DNA from: Streptosporangium subroseum
Lineage (GTDB): Bacteria; Actinomycetota; Actinomycetes; Streptosporangiales; Streptosporangiaceae
Direction: 5' to 3'
DNA length: 64,000 bases
Assembly: GCF_900188345.1 (NCBI RefSeq)
Contig: NZ_FZOD01000045.1
Span: 18,562-82,561, forward strand
The notes below the pieces were generated by a model. That model was given only the letters and a program-made list of their open reading frames with translations. It did no database searches and was not told the DNA's origin. The position numbers were made by a program, and so were the translations under genes. Positions 42,025 to 49,991 of this stretch are shown here, piece after piece; within the stretch, counting starts at the first letter, position 1, and each line of letters opens with the position of its first letter.

Positions 42025-43196
42025 CCATACGACGCAGCCGGGGAGACGGCGGCCTGCACTGGGACGAGACCCGCGAACGCTGGATCGCCTCGGTGACGGT
42101 CGGCTACACCCCGGCCGGGAAGCGCATCGTCAAGAAGGCCAGCGGCAAGAGCAAGACGGAGGCCAAGGACAAGCTCAAAGAGATCATCCGCGACTACGAC
42201 GACGGCCTGGCCATCGCGCCGGCGAACTACACGGTGACCGATGCCGTGAAGTACTGGCTGCAACATGGCCTGGCCGGGCGCTCGGCGACCACGGTGAAGA
42301 TGTACACCACATACGCCGACAAGCACGTGATCCCCGCGGTGGGAGCACGCAAGCTGCGTGACCTGTCGGTGGAGGATGTTGACCGGTGGCTGGCGAGCAA
42401 GACGGACGAGCTGAGCACCCGGTCGCTCAAGCTGATCCACGGCATCCTCAACCGGTCGGTGAAAAGCGCCATGCGGCGCGACAAGGTGAAGCGGAACGTC
42501 GTCGATCTCTGTGAGATCCCAGATGGGCGCGAGGGCCGTACCTCCAAGGCACTCACGCTCGCGCAGGCCGGTTCCATCATCGCCCTGGCGGAGCAGGCCA
42601 ACCCGCGCATGCGGGCGTATGTGGTGCTCTCGCTGCTGATCGGTGCTCGTACGGAGGAACTGCGCGCGCTCCTGTGGTCTCATGTCGTCGCGTTCGACGA
42701 AGAGCGCAAGGCGTGGCTGCCGGTCACCGAGACGGGCTGGGAAAACGAGCAGTTCGCGATCTACGTGTGGCGGTCCGTGCGGCAGAAGGGAGACACCAAG
42801 ACCGTCAAGTCGCGCCGTTCCCTCAAGCTCCCCCGACGATGCGTGGAGGCGCTGCGGGCACTCCGAGAAGAGCAGGAGAAGACAGGCGGGAAGCTCTCCG
42901 GCACGGAGGGCCTTGTCTTCTCCACCTTGAAAGGAACCGCCATGAGCGCGGGGAATGTGCGCCGCGATGTACGGAAGATCATTGAGAAGGCGGGACTCCG
43001 TGGCACCGACTGGACTCCTCGCGAGATGCGGCACAGCTTCGTCTCGCTGCTGTCGGACTCGGGCGTTCCGATCGAGGACATCTCACGGCTCGTGGGGCAC
43101 CGGAACACGGTGGTCACGGAGACGGTCTATCGGAAGCAGATCCGGCCGGTGCTCATGCAGGGAGCGGAGGCCATGGACGACATCTTCGGGAGTTAG
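42021..43196 (+). CDS. int: Tyrosine site-specific integrase of an AICE
   Basis: 391 residues. The N-terminal arm-binding region holds RWIASVTVGYTPAGKRIVKK, the SAM-like core-binding domain AVKYWLQHGLAGRSATTVKMYTTYADKHVIP (about 75-105). The catalytic domain has Arg210 (GARTEEL), a PREMRHSFVSLLS box (Arg337; the usual first His is Arg, as in many AICE integrases), His360 (LVGHRN) and Tyr370 (VYRKQ). It recombines attP with the tRNA-Val 3' end: the stop is 57 bp from the CCA end. Intact, so it may act in trans on the older scars. Confidence 0.9.
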   Translation: MTIRRSRGDGGLHWDETRERWIASVTVGYTPAGKRIVKKASGKSKTEAKDKLKEIIRDYDDGLAIAPANYTVTDAVKYWLQHGLAGRSATTVKMYTTYADKHVIPAVGARKLRDLSVEDVDRWLASKTDELSTRSLKLIHGILNRSVKSAMRRDKVKRNVVDLCEIPDGREGRTSKALTLAQAGSIIALAEQANPRMRAYVVLSLLIGARTEELRALLWSHVVAFDEERKAWLPVTETGWENEQFAIYVWRSVRQKGDTKTVKSRRSLKLPRRCVEALRALREEQEKTGGKLSGTEGLVFSTLKGTAMSAGNVRRDVRKIIEKAGLRGTDWTPREMRHSFVSLLSDSGVPIEDISRLVGHRNTVVTETVYRKQIRPVLMQGAEAMDDIFGS

Positions 43197-43215
43197 TCAC
43201 CCAGTTAGTCACTCG

Positions 43216-43249
43216 CGCCCCGTTCCGAAGATCGGATACGGGGCGTTTT
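43216..43249 (+). terminator. Integrase terminator
   Basis: CGCCCCG/CGGGGCG stem extended by TCCGA/TCGGA, then TTTT (43246-43249), 20 bases after the int stop and just before the tRNA CCA end. Confidence 0.8.
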
Positions 43250-43252
43250 GGC

Positions 43253-43327
43253 TGGTGGGCACTACTGGGTTCGAACCAGTGACATCTCGCTTGTAAGGCG
43301 AGCGCTCTACCGCTGAGCTAAGCGCCC
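43253..43327 (-). tRNA. tRNA-Val (anticodon UAC)
   Basis: Complete 75-nt cloverleaf on the reverse strand with encoded CCA: acceptor GGGCGCT pairs with AGTGCCC (one G-U), D arm AGCTCAGCGGTAGAGC, anticodon stem GCTCG/CGAGA-type with loop CTTACAA giving anticodon TAC (Val), and T arm with GGTTCGAAC. The 49 bases at its 3' end recur as scars A-C. The integrase stops just downstream, so this is the live attachment site where the gene was restored on integration. Confidence 0.95.
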
Positions 43328-43359
43328 GGGAAATCCCGTCGGACACACGGGACAACACC

Positions 43360-44400
43360 CTACGCCACCCGAGGGGATTTCAGTACATCGAGCGGCCACG
43401 TGGCGCCCGCGTCAGGGACTCCGGCTGCGCGCCAGCCCAGGAGGGCCGCACCGAGCATGCCGGCGCGAACGCCCAGGACCGCCGGGCGGAGGGGAGGGGC
43501 CTCGCGGAAGGTGAGGCGGCTCTGGAGGCGTTCGGCCAGAGGATCGGACAGAAGGCGTCCGGCTTCGGCCAGACCGCCCCCGAGGACGATCGCGGAGGGA
43601 TCGAGGAGCAGCGTGTAGGTGGCGAGGGCGAGGGACAGGGCCTCGACCGCGTCGTCCCACACTTCCCTGGCCACGGGATCACCGGACGCTGTCAGCGCGG
43701 CGACCTGCTCGGCCGTGACAGGCACGGCAAGCGGAGCGGGCGAGGCGACAGAAGCGGGCGTGGCGGAGGAAGCGGGCGTGGCGAGTGAGGTGGGCGTGCC
43801 GGACGTGGCCGGCGTGGCGGCGACGCGAGCGGAGTAGCGGCGGCCCACGGCGGAGGCGGAGGCGTAGGTCTCCAGGCAGCCGATCTGGCCGCAGGCACAC
43901 GTCTCCCCGTTGGGAAAGACCGGGATGTGGCCGATCTCCCCGCCCCAACCGGCGGTCCCGCCGTACGGCTCGCCCTTCAGGATCACCGCGCCCGCGATGC
44001 CGGTGCCGATGGGCAGGAACAGGAAGTCGGAGAGTTCGCGGCCCGCGCCGAGCACGCTCTCGGCGAGACCACCGGTACGCACGTCGTGACCGAGCATGAC
44101 GGGCACATTCAGTGGGACGAAGTCCGCCGCGGGAACGTCGCGCCAGCCGATGTTGGCGGAGTAGAGCGCCGCGTCCGCGGTGACCAGGCCGGGTACGGCC
44201 AGGCCGACCCCGGCGGGGGTGCCGCCGCCGGTGACGGCGAGCTCGTCGATGAAGGACCGGATGGCTTCGACAACGACGGCGGGGCCCTTGTCGCGCGGGG
44301 TCACGCGGCGGTCGGTAAGGATGATCTCGCCCGAACGACCGACGAGGCCGCCCTTCATGGACGTGCCACCGACGTCAAGGGCCACAACGAAGGAGCTCAT
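43360..44400 (-). CDS. ROK-family sugar kinase with low-complexity insertion
   Basis: 346 residues. N-terminal ATP-binding LDVGGTSMKGG, EIGH at 155-158 and the zinc motif CACGQIGCLETYAS (Cys168, 170, 175) define a ROK kinase, glucokinase/N-acetylmannosamine kinase type. Residues about 193-227 are a repeat-like Ala-Thr-Pro-Ser insertion (ATPAS repeated) just after the zinc motif, coded by a short GCGGGCGTGGCG-type DNA repeat. That lies on the domain surface and may be tolerated. Sugar specificity is unknown. Convergent with the int/tRNA region. Confidence 0.87.
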   Translation of the reverse strand: MSSFVVALDVGGTSMKGGLVGRSGEIILTDRRVTPRDKGPAVVVEAIRSFIDELAVTGGGTPAGVGLAVPGLVTADAALYSANIGWRDVPAADFVPLNVPVMLGHDVRTGGLAESVLGAGRELSDFLFLPIGTGIAGAVILKGEPYGGTAGWGGEIGHIPVFPNGETCACGQIGCLETYASASAVGRRYSARVAATPATSGTPTSLATPASSATPASVASPAPLAVPVTAEQVAALTASGDPVAREVWDDAVEALSLALATYTLLLDPSAIVLGGGLAEAGRLLSDPLAERLQSRLTFREAPPLRPAVLGVRAGMLGAALLGWRAAGVPDAGATWPLDVLKSPRVA

Positions 44401-44498
44401 GCACGCATCCAGCGGGTCGAAGGGGCGGAACCGAGCCTGATGACCTTAGCGCACACCAAAATGACCGCCTCCACTATGCCCATCGGCGGACGTGGAGC

Positions 44499-44775
44499 AG
44501 GTTGACGAGCGTCACCAGGTTCATCGGCACAGTGAAGTGGATCAACGAGCATCACCGGGTTCATCGGTGCACTCGAGTGGAAACGAGCGTTGACAGGCTC
44601 CTCGATGCACTCTAAGTGGATCAACAAGCATCAACGAGCTCATAAGCACGCTCGAAGCGGATCAACGAGTATCACCGGGTTCATAGGTGCACGTGAAGCG
44701 AATCAACAAGCATCAACGAGCTCATAAGCACACTCGAAGCGGATCGACGAGCATCATGCTCACCGGTGCGCTGAA
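44499..44775. repeat. Seven imperfect ~40-bp tandem repeats
   Basis: Units begin at about 44499, 44537, 44577, 44616, 44657, 44698 and 44739 (39-41 bp). The consensus is roughly GYGGATCAACGAGCATCAMC, then SRGYTCATMRGYRCACTCGAA. Two alternating subtypes (ACCGGGTTCAT and AACGAGCTCATAAG) suggest a doubled higher-order unit. The spacing is not a multiple of 3 and no gene is supported across 44401-44791. Confidence 0.75.
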
Positions 44776-44791
44776 AGCTCAGCGGACAAGC

Positions 44792-45103
44792 TCAGTGAAC
44801 CCGGCCGAGGACCCGGTTCAGTGCCGCCTCCACCTCGTCCGCGAGGCCGGGCGCGTGGGACACCGCGAGCTGGTCGCCACTTCGCGCGAGCCGTACCGAG
44901 CCGCAGGACTTGCATTCCACCTCGCCGAGCCGGCAGATGAGCGCGACGGAGCCACATGAGGAACACGCGTCGAGGTTGAGATCGTGTGCGCGCTGGCAGT
45001 CCGGGCAGATGAGCACCTGCGTTTCCTGGCGCACCCCGCGTTTCCACGGGCTCGCGCCACGGACCGGGTCGGTCTGCCTGGCCCCGCAGGAGAAGCAGGG
45101 CAT
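44792..45103 (-). CDS. Small zinc-ribbon protein, unknown function
   Basis: 103 residues with several Cys pairs: CFSCGARQTDPVRG at the start, CPDCQRAHDL, CSSCGSVALICRLGEVECKSCGS. Together they suit two zinc ribbons. The pattern is one seen in Streptosporangiaceae genomes beside the peroxiredoxin gene, with no assigned role. ATG 45103 has GGAGG 5 nt upstream; an in-frame ATG at 45139 would add 12 residues. Confidence 0.65.
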   Translation of the reverse strand: MPCFSCGARQTDPVRGASPWKRGVRQETQVLICPDCQRAHDLNLDACSSCGSVALICRLGEVECKSCGSVRLARSGDQLAVSHAPGLADEVEAALNRVLGRVH

Positions 45104-45162
45104 GATCGCCTCCGAGAGGTCGAGACCGACGGGCGCCATGCGGGCGTCTGCCGGATCACCGC

Positions 45163-45621
45163 TTAGGAAAGTTCGGCGAGCACCTTGTGGTACTCGGCGA
45201 TGTCGCGCGCCTGCGGGGTCGGGTTCACCACGCTCCAGCGGACCACGCCCTCGCCATCGATGATGAAGGTGCCCCGGGTCGCGAAACCCTTCTTCTCATC
45301 GAAGACACCGTACGCCCGCGCGACCTCCCCATGCGGCCAGAAATCGGAGAGCAGGGGAAAGTTGTAACCTTCCCGGTCCGCCCACGCGCGGTGACTGAAC
45401 ATGGAGTCGACCGAAACGGTGAGCACCCGGACGTCTTCGGGCACGGTGGCGACGAACTCGTCGCGGATGGCGTTGAGCTCACCGCTGCACACGCCGCTGA
45501 ACGCCAGGGGATAGAAGATCAGCACGACTTTTTTGCCCCGGTGGTCCGAAAGCTTGACCGGAGTGCCGTACTGGTCCTTCAGCTCAAAGTCCGGAGCCTG
45601 CCTCCCCACCTCGACCGCCAT
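45163..45621 (-). CDS. ahpE: Peroxiredoxin, AhpE type
   Basis: 152 residues. The peroxidatic motif YPLAFSGVCSGEL places Cys45 where the mycobacterial AhpE has it. There is no second conserved Cys, so it is a 1-Cys enzyme using an outside reductant (mycoredoxin/mycothiol in actinobacteria). It reduces hydroperoxides and peroxynitrite. The ATG at 45621 is preceded by AAAGGACG; the ATG at 45657 would add 12 residues. It lies downstream of the DUF3052 gene, separated by a strong terminator. Confidence 0.88.
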   Translation of the reverse strand: MAVEVGRQAPDFELKDQYGTPVKLSDHRGKKVVLIFYPLAFSGVCSGELNAIRDEFVATVPEDVRVLTVSVDSMFSHRAWADREGYNFPLLSDFWPHGEVARAYGVFDEKKGFATRGTFIIDGEGVVRWSVVNPTPQARDIAEYHKVLAELS

Positions 45622-45657
45622 GCCCCTGCGTCCTTTCACCGGATAACAACCGCCCAT

Positions 45658-45697
45658 CGTCCTGCCGTGCGGCTCGCGCGAGCCGCACGGCAGGACG
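45658..45697. terminator. Very strong hairpin terminator
   Basis: A perfect 19-bp inverted repeat (45658-45676 with 45679-45697) between the DUF3052 stop at 45703 and the ahpE start. Confidence 0.8.
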
Positions 45698-45702
45698 GAC
45701 CC

Positions 45703-46131
45703 TCAACGGCGCGTCTTGGGCGTGGCCAGCCGCGTCCCCGACCAATCAGGGGCGGCACTGATGCTTTTGGTATCCGAGAGGCCTGCGGTCTTGGCGTTGT
45801 CCCCGATATCACTGGGCTCCACGTGCCCGTCCCTGCCAACCTTGGGAGTGAGCAGCCAGATCTGGCCGCCGTCACTCAAGTTGGGAAGCACTTCGCTCAG
45901 GGCGTCGAACAGATCACCGTCGTCATCGCGCCACCACAGCAGCACGACGTCGACGACGTCCTCGAAGTCTTCATCGACCAGCTCGTTACCGGTCAGCTCC
46001 TCGATGGAGTCGCGCAGTTCCTGGTCGGCGTCTTCATCCCATCCGACCTCCTGCACCACCTGACCCGGCTTGAGGCCGAGCCGTTCGGCCAGGCCGCGTT
46101 CGCCTTGCGCCTGACCCGCGGTCGCGCTCAC
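45703..46131 (-). CDS. DUF3052 family protein
   Basis: 142 residues. LAERLGLKPGQVVQEVGWDEDADQELRDSIEELTG, VVDVVLLWWRDDDGDLFDALSEVLPNLSDGG and IWLLTPKVGRDGHVEPSDIGDNAKTAGLSDTKSI are the full-length DUF3052 pattern. It is an actinobacterial cytosolic protein without known function, frequently found near aceE, as here. The GTG start has GGAGGG 6 nt upstream. Confidence 0.88.
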   Translation of the reverse strand: MSATAGQAQGERGLAERLGLKPGQVVQEVGWDEDADQELRDSIEELTGNELVDEDFEDVVDVVLLWWRDDDGDLFDALSEVLPNLSDGGQIWLLTPKVGRDGHVEPSDIGDNAKTAGLSDTKSISAAPDWSGTRLATPKTRR

Positions 46132-46254
46132 GTTTGTCCCTCCTGCTTGAATGGCCCCGCAATCACACGGTGCTCAAAGTGCTTCGGCACAGTCCACACG
46201 CTGTGACCCTCAGTCGTCAACGGTCGCCACGGCAACGAGTGTGCTACGTATGAA

Positions 46255-46662
46255 TTAGTCCGACAAAAATGACAAACGGACCTGGCGTTCCCGATTGTCG
46301 ATGTTGAGATCCACTACGGCGATGGATTGCCAGGTTCCCAGCGCGAGCCGCCCCGACAGAACCGGGACGGTGGCGTACGGAGGAACGAAGGCCGGCATGA
46401 CGTGCGACCGTCCATGCCCTCTGGATCCGTGCGCGTGCTTCCATCTGTCATCGGCCGGAAGGAGGTCCTTCAAGGCCGTGAGCAGGTCATCGTCGCTACC
46501 CGAGCCCAGCTCGACCAGCGCGATCCCCGCGGTCGCGTGGGGCACGAAAACATGCAGCAGACCGTCGCCCCCACATGACCGGACGAAGCTCTCGCACTCG
46601 GAGGTGATGTCGTGCACCCGCTCACGGGAACCCGTTACCACCTCGATCGTCTGAGATCTCAC
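46255..46662 (-). CDS. YjbQ-family protein (secondary thiamine-phosphate synthase-like)
   Basis: 135 residues. HVFVPHATAGIALVELGSG and the distant SRGHGRSHVMPAF, plus ALGTWQSIAVVDLNIDNRERQVRL, make up the YjbQ/UPF0047 fold with its two conserved His motifs and an end Trp/Gln cluster. Weak thiamine-phosphate synthase activity is reported for members; the physiological role is uncertain. Divergent from aceE. The 454 bp between them contains no gene; it is presumably the aceE promoter region. Confidence 0.88.
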   Translation of the reverse strand: MRSQTIEVVTGSRERVHDITSECESFVRSCGGDGLLHVFVPHATAGIALVELGSGSDDDLLTALKDLLPADDRWKHAHGSRGHGRSHVMPAFVPPYATVPVLSGRLALGTWQSIAVVDLNIDNRERQVRLSFLSD

Positions 46663-47116
46663 ATACTGATCCTACGATCCATCCTGAGCTGCGACGACGA
46701 GCGCGCCCGATACCCCGCGTCACGGAGAACAGCAGATGGTGTGTCCGAGGGGCGCACGTTGCATGTTTTGAGGGCCGCGATCGGAGCGCCGGAACGCGTC
46801 ACGCACCTGCGGATGACGCTGTCTGTCCTGCGGGGAACGTCCAGGATCTCCCGCGGAGGGTGTGCCGGATCTAGAAAGGATCTAGAGAGAAGGCGGGGGC
46901 CGGATTCCCGGAGCCGGGAGAGGGTAAAAAAAGAGCGAGCTACATGTAACCTTTGGTGGCAATTCGTCCTACCATCGGTGGTCTAGGCCACTTTCGTGCC
47001 TCTGCCTGCAGGAAACCCTGGTTACCGGTCAGTAGAGATGCACTTTCCGGGGTAAGCCACCAGGATGGAAGACGACCTACACCAGACAAAAGTCCATCCT
47101 CGGAAGGCGAGACCCA

Positions 47117-49864
47117 GTGGCTTCCGGACGCCAGCGTTTCTCGGTCATCAGCGACGGCCTACCCAGCCAACTGCCTGATGTCGACCCCAGCGAGACCCAG
47201 GAGTGGCTCGAGTCGCTCGACAACGTCATCAAGACGGAGGGTCGAACGCGCGCCCGTTACCTGATGCTTCGGCTGTTGGAACGGGCTCGCGAGAACCAGG
47301 TCGGCGTGCCCGGCCTGCGGAGCACCGACTACATCAACACCATCCCCCCGGAACGCGAGCCCTGGTTCCCCGGCGACGAATACGTCGAACGCCGCATCCG
47401 CGCCTACACGCGCTGGAACGCGGCCGTCATGGTGACCCGGGCCAACGCCCGCACCAACGTCGGCGGCCACATCGCCACCTACGCCTCGGCCGCGTCGCTC
47501 TACGAAGTGGGCTTCAACCACTTCTTCCGCGGCAAGGACCACGGCGAGTCCGGAGACCAGGTCTTCTTCCAGGGTCACGCGGCCCCGGGCATCTACGCCC
47601 GCGCATTCCTGGAGGGCCGCCTCAACGAGGCTCAGCTCGACGCCTTCCGGCAGGAGCTGTCGCACGGCTTCAAGGGCCTGCCCTCCTACCCGCACCCGCG
47701 CCTGATGCCCGACTTCTGGGAGTTCCCCACGGTCTCCATGGGTCTCGGTCCGATCGGAGCCATCTACCAGGCCCGGTTCAACCGTTACCTGCTGAACCGG
47801 AAGATCAAGGACACCAGCCGCAGCCACGTCTGGTGCTACCTCGGCGACGGCGAGATGGACGAGCCCGAGTCGCTCGGCGCGATCGGCCTGGCCGCCCGCG
47901 AGGAGCTCGACAACCTCACCTTCGTCATCAACTGCAACCTGCAGCGTCTCGACGGCCCGGTGCGCGGCAACGGCAAGATCATGCAGGAGCTGGAGTCCTA
48001 CTTCCGGGGCGCCGGCTGGAACGTCATCAAGGTCGTCTGGGGCCGCGACTGGGACCCGCTGCTGGCGGCCGACGTCGACGGCGTGCTCGTCAACAAGATG
48101 AACACGGTCCCCGACGGTCAGTTCCAGACGTACTCCGTCGAGTCCGGCGAATACATCCGCGAGGACTTCTTCGGCGGCGACCCGCGCCTGCGCAAGATGG
48201 TCGAGCACCTGTCGGACGAGGACATCCGCAAGCTGCCGCGCGGCGGTCACGACTACCGCAAGGTGTACGCGGCCTACAAGGCGGCCAGTGAGCACGTCGG
48301 CCAGCCGACGGTCATCCTCGCCCAGACCATCAAGGGCTGGACGCTCGGCAAGGACTTCGAGGCGCGCAACGCGACGCACCAGATGAAGAAGATGTCGAAG
48401 GCCGACCTGAAGGAGTTCCGCGACCGGCTCTACCTGCCGATCCCCGACTCCGCCCTCGAGGCCGACCTCCCGCCCTACTTCCACCCGGGCGAGAACGACC
48501 CCGAGATCGAATACATGAAGGAGCGCCGCGCGGCCCTGGGCGGTTTCCTGCCCAAGCGCGTGCTTCGCGCCAAGCCGATCAAGCTCCCGGGCGACGCGGC
48601 CTACGCGCAGCTCAAGAAGGGCTCGGGCAAGCAGAACGTCGCCACCACCATGGCCGTCGTCCGCCTGCTCAAGGACCTCATGCGCGACAAGGAGATCGGC
48701 CACCGCTTCGTGCCGATCATCCCGGACGAGGCGCGCACCTTCGGTCTTGACGCGATCTTCCCGACCGCCAAGATCTACTCGCCGCACGGCCAGACCTACC
48801 AGGCCGTGGACCGCGAGCTGCTGCTGTCCTACAAGGAGTCGACCGAGGGTCAGATCCTGCACGAGGGCATCAGCGAGTCCGGCTCGATGGCCTCGACGAT
48901 CGCCGCGGGCACGGCGTACGCCACGCACGGCGAGCACATGATCCCGTTCTACATCTTCTACTCGATGTTCGGCTGGCAGCGCACCGCCGACCAGATGTGG
49001 CAGCTCGGCGACCAGATGGGCCGGGGCTTCCTGCTCGGCGCCACCGCCGGCCGCACCACGCTGAACGGCGAGGGCCTGCAGCACGAGGACGGTCACACCC
49101 CGCTGATCGCCTCGACGAACCCGGCCGCGGTCTCCTACGACCCGTCGTGGGGCTACGAGCTGGCCCACATCGTCCAGGACGGTCTGCGGAGGATGTACGG
49201 CGACAAGCCGGAGAGCATCTTCTACTACCTGACCATCTACAACGAGCCCTACCCCCAGCCGGCCGAGCCCGAGGGCCTGGACGTCCAGGGCCTGCTCAAG
49301 GGCCTTTACCGGTTCGCCCCGGCTCCGGCCGTCTCCGGTCCGAAGGCCAACATCCTGGTATCCGGCGTGGCCGGGCCGTGGGCCATGGAGGCTCAGCGGA
49401 TGCTGGCCGAGGAGTGGGGCGTGGCGGCCGAGGTCTGGTCGGCCACCTCCTGGTCGGAGCTGCGCCGCGAGGCGCTCGCCGTCGAGGAGCACAACCTGCT
49501 CAACCCCGACGCCGAGCAGCGGGTGCCGTACGTGACGCAGGCCCTGTCGGCGGCCCAGGGACCGTTCATGGGCGTCAGCGACTACATGCGTGCGGTGCAG
49601 GACCAGATCTCCCAGTGGATTCCGGGTGACTGGACCTCGCTCGGCACCGACGGCTTCGGCCTGTCGGACACCCGGTCGGCGCTGCGCCGCCATTTCCACG
49701 TGGACGCGGCCTCGATTACGCTGGCCGTGCTCACCCAGCTGGTGAGGCGGGGCGAGCTCAACGCCGGGGTGTTGAGCGACGCGATCGCCAGATATCACCT
49801 GAAGAACGGCGTGACCGAGGCCGGTGGCGCCGAGAGCAACGACGTCCAGTCCATGGGACTGTGA
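47117..49864 (+). CDS. aceE: Pyruvate dehydrogenase E1 component, homodimeric
   Basis: 915 residues, normal length for AceE. It decarboxylates pyruvate with thiamine diphosphate and passes the acetyl group to E2-lipoyl. Visible: NVGGHIATYASAASLYEVGFNHFFRG, the ThDP motif GDGEMDEPESLGAI...NCNLQ (GDGx..N), YDPSWGYELAHI and a C-terminal domain ending TEAGGAESND. The GTG start follows GGAAGG about 10 nt upstream. It is followed by a terminator. In actinobacteria the E2 and E3 are encoded elsewhere. Confidence 0.96.
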   Translation: MASGRQRFSVISDGLPSQLPDVDPSETQEWLESLDNVIKTEGRTRARYLMLRLLERARENQVGVPGLRSTDYINTIPPEREPWFPGDEYVERRIRAYTRWNAAVMVTRANARTNVGGHIATYASAASLYEVGFNHFFRGKDHGESGDQVFFQGHAAPGIYARAFLEGRLNEAQLDAFRQELSHGFKGLPSYPHPRLMPDFWEFPTVSMGLGPIGAIYQARFNRYLLNRKIKDTSRSHVWCYLGDGEMDEPESLGAIGLAAREELDNLTFVINCNLQRLDGPVRGNGKIMQELESYFRGAGWNVIKVVWGRDWDPLLAADVDGVLVNKMNTVPDGQFQTYSVESGEYIREDFFGGDPRLRKMVEHLSDEDIRKLPRGGHDYRKVYAAYKAASEHVGQPTVILAQTIKGWTLGKDFEARNATHQMKKMSKADLKEFRDRLYLPIPDSALEADLPPYFHPGENDPEIEYMKERRAALGGFLPKRVLRAKPIKLPGDAAYAQLKKGSGKQNVATTMAVVRLLKDLMRDKEIGHRFVPIIPDEARTFGLDAIFPTAKIYSPHGQTYQAVDRELLLSYKESTEGQILHEGISESGSMASTIAAGTAYATHGEHMIPFYIFYSMFGWQRTADQMWQLGDQMGRGFLLGATAGRTTLNGEGLQHEDGHTPLIASTNPAAVSYDPSWGYELAHIVQDGLRRMYGDKPESIFYYLTIYNEPYPQPAEPEGLDVQGLLKGLYRFAPAPAVSGPKANILVSGVAGPWAMEAQRMLAEEWGVAAEVWSATSWSELRREALAVEEHNLLNPDAEQRVPYVTQALSAAQGPFMGVSDYMRAVQDQISQWIPGDWTSLGTDGFGLSDTRSALRRHFHVDAASITLAVLTQLVRRGELNAGVLSDAIARYHLKNGVTEAGGAESNDVQSMGL

Positions 49865-49869
49865 TCACT

Positions 49870-49908
49870 ACCGGGCGGGTTCTCCTTTCTATGGAGAGCT
49901 CGCCCGGT
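49870..49908 (+). terminator. aceE terminator
   Basis: Stem ACCGGGCG (49870-49877) with CGCCCGGT (49901-49908), extended by TCTCC/GGAGA, five bases after the aceE stop. Confidence 0.7.
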
Positions 49909-49991
49909 TAGGGTTGAAACGCTTCCCCCGAGCGAACGGCCTCCGGGGGACGAACCACTCCCCCGGGCGAATGACTTCTGGGGAGCATGTA

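Noticed and set aside
44499..44775. CRISPR array
   Set aside because: Units are contiguous imperfect tandem repeats of ~40 bp without unique spacers, and no cas gene is nearby.
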